Notes: generated by a model not told the origin, from the sequence alone. DNA of 64,000 nt from Mesorhizobium loti (GCA_014189435.1 CP050293.1:6577001-6641000), one strand, 5' to 3'; counted from the first letter of the stretch, positions 1 through 8,380 are shown. A program made the numbers and translations.

Positions 1-63
1 ACCGTCGATGAAGACAAGATGCAGCCGCCGAAGGTCGATTTCGGCACCAAGCAGGGCGGGTGA
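1..63 (+). CDS. LemA family protein, C-terminal end only (partial)
   Basis: Only the last 20 codons lie in the window, ending in TGA at 61-63; the tail reads DEDKMQPPKVDF and then a short Gly-rich end. This resembles the C-terminus of LemA-family proteins, membrane-anchored coiled-coil proteins of poorly known function. LemA genes commonly precede genes for TPM-domain proteins, and three of those follow directly here, which is the main support. The assignment is an inference from a very short tail plus context; the start and body lie outside the window. Confidence 0.55.
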   Translation, partial: TVDEDKMQPPKVDFGTKQGG

Positions 64-120
64 ACGGCGACTGTCATCGGAATAAATCCCGCGAAATGAC
101 GGATTGCTGGCGTGCAAACA

Positions 121-274
121 CCCCCCTCTGTCCTGCCGGACATCTCCCCCTCAAGGGGGGAGATCGGCAGTTTCGAGCGCATCGCTCATCCTTCTGCGTC
201 GGTGATTGGCGAAGGCCGGTGTGACGTCCGATCTCCCCCCTTGAGGGGGAGATGTCCGGCAGGACAGAGGGGGG
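121..274. repeat. Palindromic element with perfect 44-bp inverted arms
   Basis: Positions 121-164 and 231-274 are exact reverse complements over 44 bp, separated by 66 bp. Each arm contains its own short palindrome of C-runs and G-runs (for example CTCCCCCTCAAGGGGGGAG at 144-162). The element fills the LemA-TPM gap and runs to the signal-peptide coding part of the first TPM gene. Its arms resemble the C-rich hairpin at 6663-6696. It looks like a non-autonomous intergenic repeat of the RIME type known in rhizobia. Confidence 0.9.
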
Positions 275-1092
275 CGCTACGGAACACCTACCTTTCCTTT
301 CTTGGCCTTCTCGCCAGCCTCTTCTTCCTCCCCTTCACCGCTCTCGCCGCCGATCTCCCCGCTTTGACCGGCCGTGTCGTCGACAATGCCGGCATTATCG
401 ATGCCGCGACCAAGGCGGCGCTGACGCAGAAGCTTGCCGACTTCGAGACAAAAGGCTCAGACCAGATCGTCGTCGCGACGATCCCCAGCCTCGATGGCGA
501 GGAGATCGAGCCCTACGCAAACCGGCTGTTCCGCTTCTGGAAACTCGGCCAGGCCAAGGAAAACAACGGCGTCCTGCTGCTGGTGGCCCCGAACGACCGC
601 AAGATGCGCATCGAGGTCGGTTATGGCCTTGAGGGCACGCTGACCGACCTGCACACCAAGCTGATCATCGAAAACGACATGGTGCCGGCATTCCGCGCCG
701 GCGATTTCTCCGGCGGCATAGAAAAGGCCGTCGACGACATGGTCATGGTGCTGGAAGGCAATCCGGAGGAGCTGGAGGCGCGCGGTGAGCGCAACCAGCA
801 GGCGCCCTTTGATCCCGACGACCTGTTCTTCGGCGTCTTCATCAGCATCTGGGCAATCATCTTCTTCGGCAGCATCGCGGTCTCCGTCCTGCCGCCGATA
901 TTCGGCCAGAAGCTTGGTCCCGGCCGCTATCGCTGGCTTGGCATGACCTTCGAGCCACACCGGCGATCCTCCAGTGGCGGCTGGTCATCGGGAAGTTCCG
1001 GCGGCGGCTGGTCTTCGGGGTCAAGCGGCGGTGGCGGTTTTTCCGGCGGCGGCGGTTCGTCCGGCGGCGGCGGCTCGTCGGGAAGCTGGTAA
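241..1092 (+). CDS. TPM-domain protein 1, exported, Gly/Ser-rich tail (start uncertain)
   Basis: Exported TPM (YgcG-type) protein of unknown function. After the hydrophobic signal segment (FLGLLASLFFLPFTALA) comes the TPM domain starting ADLPALTGRVVDNAG, then a single transmembrane segment and a long Ser/Gly/Trp tail. The gene is an almost exact tandem copy of the next one in its TPM domain. The start is a problem: no ATG exists near the signal peptide, because a 154-bp palindromic element (121-274) sits where the original start should be. In-frame candidates are TTG at 241, GTG at 202 and GTG at 112, none with a good ribosome binding site. TTG 241 is chosen because it gives a positively charged n-region before the signal core. 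Residues upstream of 275 would be translated repeat DNA. The family is secure; the start is not. Confidence 0.75.
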   Translation: MRGRCPAGQRGALRNTYLSFLGLLASLFFLPFTALAADLPALTGRVVDNAGIIDAATKAALTQKLADFETKGSDQIVVATIPSLDGEEIEPYANRLFRFWKLGQAKENNGVLLLVAPNDRKMRIEVGYGLEGTLTDLHTKLIIENDMVPAFRAGDFSGGIEKAVDDMVMVLEGNPEELEARGERNQQAPFDPDDLFFGVFISIWAIIFFGSIAVSVLPPIFGQKLGPGRYRWLGMTFEPHRRSSSGGWSSGSSGGGWSSGSSGGGGFSGGGGSSGGGGSSGSW

Positions 1093-1096
1093 TGGC

Positions 1097-1984
1097 ATGA
1101 CAATACGCACCATCAGCCTATCGAGACCCGACCGCTTCGCCTCGCTTGTCCTGATGGCTGTGGCCGTGCTGTTCTCCTGCTTCTCGGTTTTTGCCGCCGA
1201 CCTGCCGGCACTGACCGGCCGTGTCGTCGACAATGCCGGCATCATCGATCCAGCGACCAAGGCGGCGCTGACGCAGAAGCTTGCCGATTTCGAGACAAAA
1301 GGCTCAGACCAGATCGTCGTCGCGACGATCCCCAGCCTCGATGGCGAGGAGATCGAACCCTACGCCAACCGGCTGTTCCGCTTCTGGAAGCTCGGCCAGG
1401 CTGGCGAAAACAATGGCGTGCTCCTGCTTGTCGCCAAGAACGACCGCAAGATGCGCATCGAGGTCGGCTATGGGCTGGAAGGCACGCTGACCGATCTGCA
1501 CACCAAGCTGATCATCGAAAACGACATGGTGCCGGCGTTCCGGGCCGGCGATTTCTCCGGCGGCATCAGCAAGGCCGTCGACGACATGGTCATGGTGCTG
1601 GAAGGCAATCCGGAAGAACTGGAAGCGCGGGGCAAGCGCAATCCCGCCGATGACAGTACCTCCATCGCCCCCATCGTCGCGGTGTTCCTGATCGTGTGGG
1701 GGACGATGTTCTTTGGCGGCCTGGCGATTGCGTTCCTGCCGCCGATGTTCGGCACAAAGCTGTCGCCGGGCGTGTACAAATGGCTGGGCATGACGTTTCG
1801 TTACGGCCACGGGCCGGGCGGCGCCTGGGTATCGGGTTCGTCATCGGGCAGCGGCTGGTCGCCGGGGAGTTCCGGCGGCGGTTGGTCTTCGGGGTCAAGC
1901 AGCGGTGGCGGGTTTTCCGGCGGCGGCGGGTTTTCCGGCGGCGGCGGCTCATCCGGTGGTGGCGGTTCTTCAGGAGGCTGGTGA
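1097..1984 (+). CDS. TPM-domain protein 2, exported, Gly/Ser-rich tail
   Basis: A 295-residue TPM/YgcG-family envelope protein. Residues 1-33 form a signal peptide ending VFA before ADLPALTG; the TPM domain spans about 34-180; a hydrophobic segment at about 196-225 anchors the protein; the last 45 residues or so are Gly/Ser/Trp-rich. ATG 1097 is chosen because it gives a complete signal peptide; the open frame further upstream only overlaps the preceding gene. It starts 4 bp after the first TPM gene stops. Long stretches are identical at DNA level to that gene, including synonymous positions, while the linker before and inside the membrane segment differs. Function unknown; related proteins have been linked to envelope or photosystem maintenance in other organisms. 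Confidence 0.85.
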   Translation: MTIRTISLSRPDRFASLVLMAVAVLFSCFSVFAADLPALTGRVVDNAGIIDPATKAALTQKLADFETKGSDQIVVATIPSLDGEEIEPYANRLFRFWKLGQAGENNGVLLLVAKNDRKMRIEVGYGLEGTLTDLHTKLIIENDMVPAFRAGDFSGGISKAVDDMVMVLEGNPEELEARGKRNPADDSTSIAPIVAVFLIVWGTMFFGGLAIAFLPPMFGTKLSPGVYKWLGMTFRYGHGPGGAWVSGSSSGSGWSPGSSGGGWSSGSSSGGGFSGGGGFSGGGGSSGGGGSSGGW

Positions 1985-1993
1985 GACAAGATC

Positions 1994-2632
1994 ATGGCAA
2001 CACGACCAATCAGCCCGCAGGATCACGAGCGCATCGCCACGGCGATCCGCGCTGCCGAATCGAAAACCGACGGCGAGATCTACTGCGTCGTGGCGCATGC
2101 CAGCGATGGCTATTTCTTCCCTGCCGCCTTCATGGCGACGGTCGGCATGCTGATCGTCAGTCTGGCGGTCGGCTATGGGCTGGAGGCATGGTGGCTGTCG
2201 ATCCGGCTGCCGCATTTCGTCCTAGCCCAGCTCCTGGCGCTGGCCTGCGTGCTGGCCTTGGTGTGGGCGCTGCCCGGCCTGCGCATCCACCTGGTGCCGA
2301 GGCGGCTGCGCTACCAGGCGGCGCACGCCAACGCGATCAAGCAGTTCCTCGCCCGCAACGTCCACCGCACGACGGCGCGCACCGGTGTGCTGGTCTTCGT
2401 CTCGATCACTGAGCGCTATGCCGAAGTGGTCGCCGACTCGGGCATCGACGCCAAGGTCGGCCAGCATGTCTGGGATGGCGTCGTGCGCGATCTGACCGCG
2501 CATGCCGGCGACGACCGGCTTGCCGACGGCTTCGTCAAGGCGATCGAGCAGGTGGGCGCGGTGCTGGCCGAGCATTTCCCGGTCACGGCGGGCGACACCA
2601 ACGAGCTGGACGATCATCTCGTCGAGATTTGA
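1994..2632 (+). CDS. TPM-domain membrane protein 3
   Basis: A 212-residue protein with a split arrangement: an N-terminal piece (residues 1-35, containing AIRAAESKTDGEIYCVV), two adjacent hydrophobic segments at about 41-62 and 71-95, and a C-terminal region with the TPM-like core (TGVLVFVSITERYAEVVAD). It has no signal peptide and no Gly/Ser tail, so it is a different subtype from its two upstream neighbours. It begins 9 bp after gene 2 ends and probably belongs to the same transcript as LemA and the other two. Such LemA/TPM clusters are widespread in Proteobacteria, but the biochemical role is not established. Confidence 0.8.
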   Translation: MATRPISPQDHERIATAIRAAESKTDGEIYCVVAHASDGYFFPAAFMATVGMLIVSLAVGYGLEAWWLSIRLPHFVLAQLLALACVLALVWALPGLRIHLVPRRLRYQAAHANAIKQFLARNVHRTTARTGVLVFVSITERYAEVVADSGIDAKVGQHVWDGVVRDLTAHAGDDRLADGFVKAIEQVGAVLAEHFPVTAGDTNELDDHLVEI

Positions 2633-2872
2633 AAGCCCGCCTGCAAACGCTAATCAGCCGGACGCCTGACGCGGTTTTCTGCGCTTCCGGTGCTCACGTA
2701 CAAAAGTACGCTCCGCTCCGGTTCTCGAAAGCCACGCCATCCGCCTCGGCTGAGCGCGTTTTCAAGCAGGCTTTGCCTGATGTCATCAGTGTCATGATCG
2801 CCTGTGAGAAAGCGGTCGGCGGGTCGCCCGGACTCTTGCAATCGGGCGATGCGGGTTTATGGTTAACAAATC
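2633..2872. repeat. Intergenic palindromic repeat upstream of the GNAT gene
   Basis: A gene-free stretch of 240 bp. It holds a hairpin at 2687-2721 with inner stem CGTAC-AAAA-GTACG (2697-2710) and an outer CCGG pair. The surrounding sequence has the style of rhizobial intergenic mosaic elements. There is no T-run, so it is not a convincing intrinsic terminator. No promoter for the downstream gene could be singled out. Confidence 0.6.
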
Positions 2873-3379
2873 ATGAATACGCTGACCATCGACATAAGAA
2901 AGGCCGACCCGCGCGATGCCGGTGCCATCGCCGAGGTGCATCTGGAGGCCTGGCGCGGCGCCTATTCCGGCATCATTCCGCACCGTACGCTGACATCTAT
3001 GATCAACCGTCGCGGCGCCGACTGGTGGGCGAATGCGATTCGCCGCGCCGCCACCGTTCTGGTGGTCGAAATCGGCGGCAAGATCGCCGGCTATGCGACG
3101 ATCGGCAAGAATCGCGCCCGCGAACTGCGCCAGCAAGGCGAAATCTATGAATTGTACCTGCGGCCGGAATATCAGGGTATCGGGCTTGGCAGCCGGCTGT
3201 TTGCGGCAGCCAGGGCGCGTCTGGCCGATCACGGGCTGAAAGGCATGGTGGTCTGGGCGCTGGAAGACAACCAGAACGCGCTTGCCTTCTACGCCGGCGC
3301 CGGCGGCCGCGATGTCGCCGAGGGCGTCGAGATCTTCGAGCAGAAGGCGCTGAAGAAGGTCGCTTTCGTCTGGGAATGA
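2873..3379 (+). CDS. GNAT family N-acetyltransferase
   Basis: A 168-residue single-domain GCN5-related acetyltransferase that would move an acetyl group from acetyl-CoA to an unknown amine. The acetyl-CoA pyrophosphate-binding motif A is visible as QGIGLG at residues 101-106, after the beta-4 strand IYELYLRP. The following helix and the strand GMVVWAL with [10 protein letters not shown] fit motif B. The length is normal. ATG 2873 follows a 240-bp gene-free stretch. There is no linked gene that would reveal the substrate. Confidence 0.85.
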   Translation: MNTLTIDIRKADPRDAGAIAEVHLEAWRGAYSGIIPHRTLTSMINRRGADWWANAIRRAATVLVVEIGGKIAGYATIGKNRARELRQQGEIYELYLRPEYQGIGLGSRLFAAARARLADHGLKGMVVWALEDNQNALAFYAGAGGRDVAEGVEIFEQKALKKVAFVWE

Positions 3380-3491
3380 CAGACCGGCTTTTCGGCCGCC
3401 CGCGTCTTCCGATCGCACCCAGCACCATTCGCCGCATTGCGCCGCGCGGCAGCGCCCGCTATCGATCTCCCATCAAAAGAGGGACAAAGCC

Positions 3492-4025
3492 ATGCGCATC
3501 GAAGCCATAGCCATCGGAAAGAATCCGCCTGACGACATCAACGTCATCATCGAGGTGCCGATCGGCGGCGAGCCGATCAAGTACGAGATGGACAAGGAGG
3601 CCGGCACGCTGTTCGTCGACCGCTTCCTGCACACCTCGATGCGCTACCCCGGCAATTACGGCTTCGTGCCGCACACGCTGTCGGGTGACGGCGATCCGAT
3701 CGACGTGCTGATCTGCAACACGCGCGCGCTGGTGCCGGGCTGCGTCATCAATGTCAGGCCGATCGGCGTGCTTGTGATGGAAGACAATGCCGGCCAGGAC
3801 GAGAAGGTGATCGCCGTGCCGTCACCGAAGCTGACGCTGCGCTACGAAAACGTCACCGAATACACCCAGCTGCCCGACATCACCCGCCAGCAGGTGCAGC
3901 ACTTCTTCGAGCACTACAAGGATCTCGAGCCCGGCAAATGGGTCAAGATCGAAGGCTGGCACGATTCCAAATATGCCAAGAAGATGATCGTCGACGCGAT
4001 CGAGCGGGCCAAGAAGAGCAAGTAG
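3492..4025 (+). CDS. ppa: Inorganic pyrophosphatase (family I)
   Basis: Soluble Mg-dependent family I pyrophosphatase, 177 residues, hydrolysing PPi to two phosphates in the cytoplasm and pulling biosynthetic reactions forward. The signature DGDPIDVL is at residues 66-73 and carries the metal-binding aspartates; further active-site residues lie in [10 protein letters not shown] just before it. The length matches bacterial family I enzymes. The start ATG is preceded by GAGGGAC at a good distance. It is transcribed alone and converges with a minus-strand gene ending 9 bp downstream. Confidence 0.96.
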   Translation: MRIEAIAIGKNPPDDINVIIEVPIGGEPIKYEMDKEAGTLFVDRFLHTSMRYPGNYGFVPHTLSGDGDPIDVLICNTRALVPGCVINVRPIGVLVMEDNAGQDEKVIAVPSPKLTLRYENVTEYTQLPDITRQQVQHFFEHYKDLEPGKWVKIEGWHDSKYAKKMIVDAIERAKKSK

Positions 4026-4034
4026 CCCGACCGG

Positions 4035-4627
4035 TCAGTTATCGACCCGGCCGAAAGCCGGCACGTTGCCGATGACGGTGTGCCTGTCCTTGCCGCAGGC
4101 GAAGGTCCGCGCCTTGTCGTCGGCAAGCTTGCGTGCCTGGTCGTTGGCGGCGGGATTGCCGGTGGCCAGCACCAGGCCGACGGTGCAGCCGTCGCGCGCG
4201 TCCATCTGGCCGACCTTGGCGACGAGCAGCACTTCGGTCGACTTTTTTCGTCGTCCGGGTTGCTGATCGAGCGGCGATGGATGACGGCAAAGGGCACCGC
4301 TCTGTCGCCCTTGGTCTCGATGCGCCACTCGATCTTGGCTCCGGACGAATTGAAACCGGAAAAGCTCTCCCACACCGTCGTCATGTCGCCGCCGGGTGGA
4401 AAGCCGTAGAACAGCGATTCGCGCGCGTCGTCATAGGCGATCAGCACGGGATAGCCGCGATAGCCCGAACAGGCGAGTTCGGCCCAGTCGCCGTCGCCTT
4501 CGTCGGCCTGCGCGTAGGTCACGCAGTCCTTCTTCGAGTCGAGATCGGTGTAGGCGCTTGCAATGCCGTCGGCGTGTGCAGCCTGGCAGAAGCCGGCGAG
4601 GGTGAGCGGAATCAGCAGGCTGCGCAT
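4035..4627 (-). pseudogene. Small secreted protein, frameshifted at an A-run
   Basis: The frame opens with a signal peptide (MRSLLIPLTLAGFCQAAHA) and runs to about codon 128 near NPDDEK. The matching continuation (TEVLLVAKVGQMDARDGC...) lies in another frame that ends at 4035. The shift falls on six A residues on the coding strand (4243-4248); one more A would restore a single protein of about 197 residues with several cysteines. ATG 4627 is preferred over ATG 4636 because GGAG lies 9 nt ahead of it. No family recognised. Either a recent mutation, a sequencing error in the homopolymer, or transcriptional slippage. If a single-base error, this is an intact gene. Confidence 0.65.
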
Positions 4628-4671
4628 CGCGGGCATCTCCGTTGGAGGCCGGCGCAGCGTAGCGTCAAACG

Positions 4672-5289
4672 CTATTTCTTCAAGCTGGCTTCAATCAGCA
4701 GATCGGCGTTGCGTGCGACCGCCTGCGCCGGGCCGCCGAGCCCGAACAGCTGGCCGCTGATATAGGCGCCTTCGATCAGCAGCAGCAGGCCGTCGCCCAG
4801 CGTGTCAGGGTCTTGCGCGCCCATCGCAACCGCCATGGCGCGCAGCCGGCGGCGCAGTTCCTGCTTGTTGGCCTCGCTGACCACGCGGGCCGGATGGCTG
4901 TGGTCGGGATATTCGACCGCCGCATTGGTCATGCCGCAGCCGCGATAGTCCGCCACTTGCGTGCGCTTGCCGATGCGGGTCAGGAACGCCTTGATCTGCG
5001 CGCGCGGGTCGCCGGGATGAGCGGCGACCGCCTCGTCGAAACGTTCCCAGTATTCAAGATCGTATTGCCTGAGATAGGAGGCAGCCAGTTCATCCTTGGA
5101 CGGAAAGCTGCGGTAGAGGCTGGGTTTGGTGACGCCGGCGCGTTTGACGATCTCGTCGACGCCGATCGCCCTGATGCCGCGCCGGTAGAACAGATCATAG
5201 GCCACATCGAGGATCTTCTTGGCGGCCTTCGGCGGCGCGGACGCATGACCGTCGCTGATGGTCAGATCAATATTTTTGTCCGTTGGCAT
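4672..5289 (-). CDS. TetR family transcriptional regulator
   Basis: A 205-residue repressor-type regulator. The N-terminal helix-turn-helix is clear: about residues 24-65, with AIGVDEIVKRAGVTKPSLY at 41-59. The C-terminal part is a ligand-binding helical domain (CGMTNAAVEYPD is typical of one subgroup). It is divergent from an MFS transporter gene starting 73 bp away, and the gap contains two mirrored 17-bp sites. The natural reading is that it represses the transporter and itself until an unknown ligand binds. Confidence 0.9.
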   Translation of the reverse strand: MPTDKNIDLTISDGHASAPPKAAKKILDVAYDLFYRRGIRAIGVDEIVKRAGVTKPSLYRSFPSKDELAASYLRQYDLEYWERFDEAVAAHPGDPRAQIKAFLTRIGKRTQVADYRGCGMTNAAVEYPDHSHPARVVSEANKQELRRRLRAMAVAMGAQDPDTLGDGLLLLIEGAYISGQLFGLGGPAQAVARNADLLIEASLKK

Positions 5290-5301
5290 CGTGTGACTCG
5301 A

Positions 5302-5331
5302 TTGACAATGTTACCGATCGGTACGTATACA
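5302..5331 (+). promoter_or_regulatory. Putative promoter of the MFS gene
   Basis: TTGACA at 5302-5307 and TATACA at 5326-5331, 18 bp apart, give a strong sigma-70-like promoter reading toward the MFS gene. The spacer contains the first TetR operator, so binding there should block RNA polymerase. Transcription would start roughly 25 bp before the ATG at 5363. Confidence 0.6.
5310..5326 (+). promoter_or_regulatory. TetR operator 1
   Basis: GTTACCGATCGGTACGT, containing the perfect 12-bp palindrome TACCGATCGGTA. It matches operator 2 in inverted orientation at 15 of 17 positions and lies between the -35 and -10 hexamers of the MFS promoter. Confidence 0.75.
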
Positions 5332-5345
5332 TGCTCCACCCTGCA

Positions 5346-5362
5346 ACGTACCGGTCAGTAAC
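5346..5362 (-). promoter_or_regulatory. TetR operator 2
   Basis: Read on the minus strand this is GTTACTGACCGGTACGT, the mirror copy of operator 1, with centres 36 bp apart. It ends at the base just before the MFS ATG and covers the place where a ribosome binding site would be. Confidence 0.75.
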
Positions 5363-6646
5363 ATGATAGCTCAATCCCGTCCATTTGGCCAGCGCTACGC
5401 TTTCGTCGTGGTTGGCGTCATCTTCCTCTGCCTGCTGGTCGCGGCCGGCCTGCGGTCCGCTCCCGCCGTCATGATGCTGCCGCTGGAGAACAGTTTCGGC
5501 TGGCGGCGCGACATCATCTCGCTGGCCGCCGGTGTCGGCATTCTGCTTTACGGCCTGACGGGGCCATTTGCCGCAGCCCTGATGGAGCGCATCGGACTGC
5601 GCCGCACGCTGCTCGCCTCGCTGGTGGTGATGTCGGGCTCTACCGCGCTCAGCCTGCTGATGACCAAGCCCTGGCATCTGTTCATCACCTGGGGCGTGTT
5701 CTCGGGCATTGGTTCCGGCGCTGTCGCCAGCGTGCTCGGCGCCACCATCGTCAATCGCTGGTTCAAGACCAATCGTGGCCTTGTCATGGGATTGATGTCG
5801 GCCTCCAGCGCTTCCGGCATGCTGGTGTTCCTGCCTCTGATCGCCGCGTTGGCACAGTCGGGCGGGTGGCAGCCGGTCGTCATTGCGGTGGCGATCGCCA
5901 CTGCTGCCCTGATACCGCTGGTCTGGCTGCTGGTGCCGGAGCGGCCTGCTTCGATAGGCATGGTACGCTACGGCGCCGAGGCCGACGACGTGCCGCCGAC
6001 ATCGCCCGCGTCGCAAGGCAATTTCCTCGCGCATACGCTCAACACGCTGCGCCGCGCCGCCGGCACAAGGGTGTTCTGGTACCTGTTCGCCACCTTCTTC
6101 GTCTGCGGCTTCACCACCAACGGGCTGGTCGGCACGCATCTGATCGCCTTCTGTGGCGACATGGGCATCGGCGAGGTTCAGGCCGCCGGCCTGCTGTCGA
6201 TGATGGGCATTTTCGACCTGATCGGCACGACATTGTCGGGCTGGCTCACCGACCGCTACGACCCGCGCAAGCTGCTTGGCGTCTATTACGGCATCCGTGG
6301 CCTGTCGTTGATCTATCTGCCCTATTCCGGCTTCTCGGCGACCAGCCTGATCATCTTCGCCGTGCTCTACGGCCTCGACTGGATCGCCACCGTGCCGCCG
6401 ACGCTGCGGCTTGCCAATGAGGCGTTCGGCGATCGCAGCGGGCCGATCGTGTTCGGCTGGATCGTCGCCGGCCACCAGATCGGTGCGGCCACCGCGGCTG
6501 CCTTCGGCGGCACCATGCGTGAGCTGCAGGGCAATTATGAGCTGGCCTTCCTGATTGCCGGCATGACGGCGATAGCCGCCGCCTGTATCTCGCTGCTGAT
6601 CAACACCAGCAAGCCGGCGTTTGAGCCGGAGCCGCAGGCGGCCTGA
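5363..6646 (+). CDS. MFS transporter, TetR-controlled
   Basis: A 427-residue inner-membrane transporter of the major facilitator superfamily with about 12 hydrophobic segments. The MFS signature loop appears as LTDRYDPRKLLG between helices 8 and 9, and LMERIGLRRTLL sits at the equivalent place in the first half. The substrate is unknown; the divergent TetR gene suggests a small organic compound or drug. No Shine-Dalgarno is evident because operator 2 occupies that region, so translation may depend on a short, weakly initiated leader. Confidence 0.88.
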   Translation: MIAQSRPFGQRYAFVVVGVIFLCLLVAAGLRSAPAVMMLPLENSFGWRRDIISLAAGVGILLYGLTGPFAAALMERIGLRRTLLASLVVMSGSTALSLLMTKPWHLFITWGVFSGIGSGAVASVLGATIVNRWFKTNRGLVMGLMSASSASGMLVFLPLIAALAQSGGWQPVVIAVAIATAALIPLVWLLVPERPASIGMVRYGAEADDVPPTSPASQGNFLAHTLNTLRRAAGTRVFWYLFATFFVCGFTTNGLVGTHLIAFCGDMGIGEVQAAGLLSMMGIFDLIGTTLSGWLTDRYDPRKLLGVYYGIRGLSLIYLPYSGFSATSLIIFAVLYGLDWIATVPPTLRLANEAFGDRSGPIVFGWIVAGHQIGAATAAAFGGTMRELQGNYELAFLIAGMTAIAAACISLLINTSKPAFEPEPQAA

Positions 6647-6662
6647 GGCGCCATCGGCCAAG

Positions 6663-6696
6663 CTGCCAATCTCCCCCACACGGGGGAGATTGGCAG
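6663..6696. repeat. Perfect 15-bp hairpin, intergenic repeat or terminator
   Basis: Stem CTGCCAATCTCCCCC (6663-6677), loop ACAC, and its exact complement (6682-6696). It sits 16 bp after the MFS stop and could stop transcription or protect the mRNA 3' end, but no T-run follows. The sequence resembles the arms of the 121-274 element, so it is more likely a member of that repeat family. Confidence 0.75.
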
Positions 6697-6801
6697 TTCG
6701 TCGACCTGCCCACTGTTATCAAAACTTCATCATTCCGAGATGTCCCTGAAACATTGACGCTGGACCTTGGTGGCACCGTTCAAGCCATCCAGGAGACAGC
6801 C

Positions 6802-8376
6802 GTGAACAAGCTCTCGATGACCCGCCGCGCCTTCGTCACCTCCGCCAGCGCCGTTGGCCTGGCCGGCGTTTCGAGCCTGGCGCTGCCCTACTATTCGCGC
6901 GCCAGTCAGCGGCCGGCCTTCACCCATGGCGTCCAGTCGGGCGATGTCGATGCAACCAGCGGCATGGTGTGGACGCGCACCGACCGCCCGTCGCGCGTCA
7001 TGTTCGAGGTGTCGTCGACGGAGAATTTCGCCAATGCGACACGCCTGGCGCCGCTCGATACCTCGCCGGCCAGCGATTACACGGTCAAGCGGCTGCTCAC
7101 CGACCTCGCTTCCGATCAGGACATCTTCTACCGTATGACGGCTGCCGACCTCGCCGACATCAATGCCGTTTCCGAGCCGATCACCGGGCGCTTCAGGACG
7201 GCGCCGGCCTCGAAGCGCGACATCCGCTTTGCCTGGTCGGGCGACACCGCCGGCCAGGGCTGGGGCATCGACGAGACCGGCATGAAAACCTACGCCACGA
7301 TCGGCAAGCACACGCCCGACTTCTTCCTGCATTCGGGCGATACCATCTATGCCGATGGCGCCATGAAGGACGAGGTCGACCTGCCCGGCGGCGGCAAGTG
7401 GAAGAACGTCGTGCTGATCGACGGCAAGCGCAAGGTCGCCGAGACGCTGGACGAATACCGGGACCAGTGGAAATACAACATGATGGACAGGAACGTGCTC
7501 GGCCTCAGCGCCATCTGCCCGACCTTCTACCAGTGGGACGACCACGAAGTGCTCAACAACTGGTCTGATTCGAAAGACCTCAGCGCCGACAGTCGCTACA
7601 CGGAGAAATCCATCCACGTGCTGGCTGCCCGTGCGGCGCGTGCCTTCCATGAAATGACGACGATCCGCTACGAGCCGTCGGAGCCGGGCCGTGTCTATCG
7701 CAGAATAGCCTACGGGCCGCTGCTCGACGTGTTCTTCCTCGACATGCGCTCCTATCGCGGCCCCAACGGTCCGGACATGCAGGATGAAATGACGCCGCAA
7801 TCGCGCATGCTGGGCGAACAGCAGACCAAATGGTTGAAGCGCGAACTGGCGAATTCGAAGGCGACCTGGAAAATCATCGCCGCCGACATGCCGCTCGGCC
7901 TCGTCGTCTGGGACGATGGCACCAAGAAGGTCGGCGCCGAAGCGGTCAGCAACGGCGACAATGGCCTGCCGAAAGGACGCGAGCTCGAGATCGCCGACCT
8001 GCTGCGCTTCATCAAGAATGCCGGTATCAGCAACACCGTCTGGCTGACCGCCGACGTGCATTACACGGCCGCGCACTACTACAACCCGGACAAGGCGCAG
8101 TTCCAGGAGTTCAATCCGTTCTGGGAATTCGTCTCAGGCCCGATCCACGCCGGCACATTCGGTCCCAACGATTTCGACATGACGTTCGGCCCGGAGCTGA
8201 AGTTCATCAAGGCGCCGAGCGCCGAGCAAGGCCAGAACCTGCCGCCATCGGCCGGTCTGCAATTCTTCGGGCTGGTCGACATCAACGGCGCCAGCGAGCA
8301 GATGACCGTGCGGTTGATGGATCGCGACGACAACGAGCTCTACAAGGTGACGCTCGACCCGGTGCGGTCGGCTTAG
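6802..8376 (+). CDS. phoD: PhoD-like alkaline phosphatase, Tat-exported
   Basis: A 524-residue PhoD-family metallophosphoesterase that would release phosphate from diesters or monoesters in the periplasm. GTG 6802 is chosen because AGGAGA lies 5 nt before it. The N-terminus has a Tat motif, TRRAF at residues 7-11, followed by a hydrophobic segment, as expected for a folded metalloenzyme. An N-terminal beta-domain (about 36-135) precedes the catalytic domain with FAWSGDTAG, FFLHSGDTIYADG (about 175-187), WDDHEVLNNW (about 245) and LTADVHYTAAHYY (about 413-425). No Pho box was identified with confidence. Confidence 0.92.
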   Translation: MNKLSMTRRAFVTSASAVGLAGVSSLALPYYSRASQRPAFTHGVQSGDVDATSGMVWTRTDRPSRVMFEVSSTENFANATRLAPLDTSPASDYTVKRLLTDLASDQDIFYRMTAADLADINAVSEPITGRFRTAPASKRDIRFAWSGDTAGQGWGIDETGMKTYATIGKHTPDFFLHSGDTIYADGAMKDEVDLPGGGKWKNVVLIDGKRKVAETLDEYRDQWKYNMMDRNVLGLSAICPTFYQWDDHEVLNNWSDSKDLSADSRYTEKSIHVLAARAARAFHEMTTIRYEPSEPGRVYRRIAYGPLLDVFFLDMRSYRGPNGPDMQDEMTPQSRMLGEQQTKWLKRELANSKATWKIIAADMPLGLVVWDDGTKKVGAEAVSNGDNGLPKGRELEIADLLRFIKNAGISNTVWLTADVHYTAAHYYNPDKAQFQEFNPFWEFVSGPIHAGTFGPNDFDMTFGPELKFIKAPSAEQGQNLPPSAGLQFFGLVDINGASEQMTVRLMDRDDNELYKVTLDPVRSA

Positions 8377-8380
8377 AGGT

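Noticed and set aside
112..240. Extended N-terminus of TPM protein 1 starting at GTG 112
   Set aside because: Those residues are translated palindromic repeat sequence; the conserved protein begins after 275.
4396..4765. Plus-strand frames opposite the frameshifted secreted-protein gene
   Set aside because: Arg-rich shadow translations with no start signal; the minus strand has a clear signal peptide and Shine-Dalgarno.
5267..6679. Long minus-strand frame opposite the MFS gene
   Set aside because: Composition is typical of a shadow frame and it overlaps the TetR operators and the tetR start.
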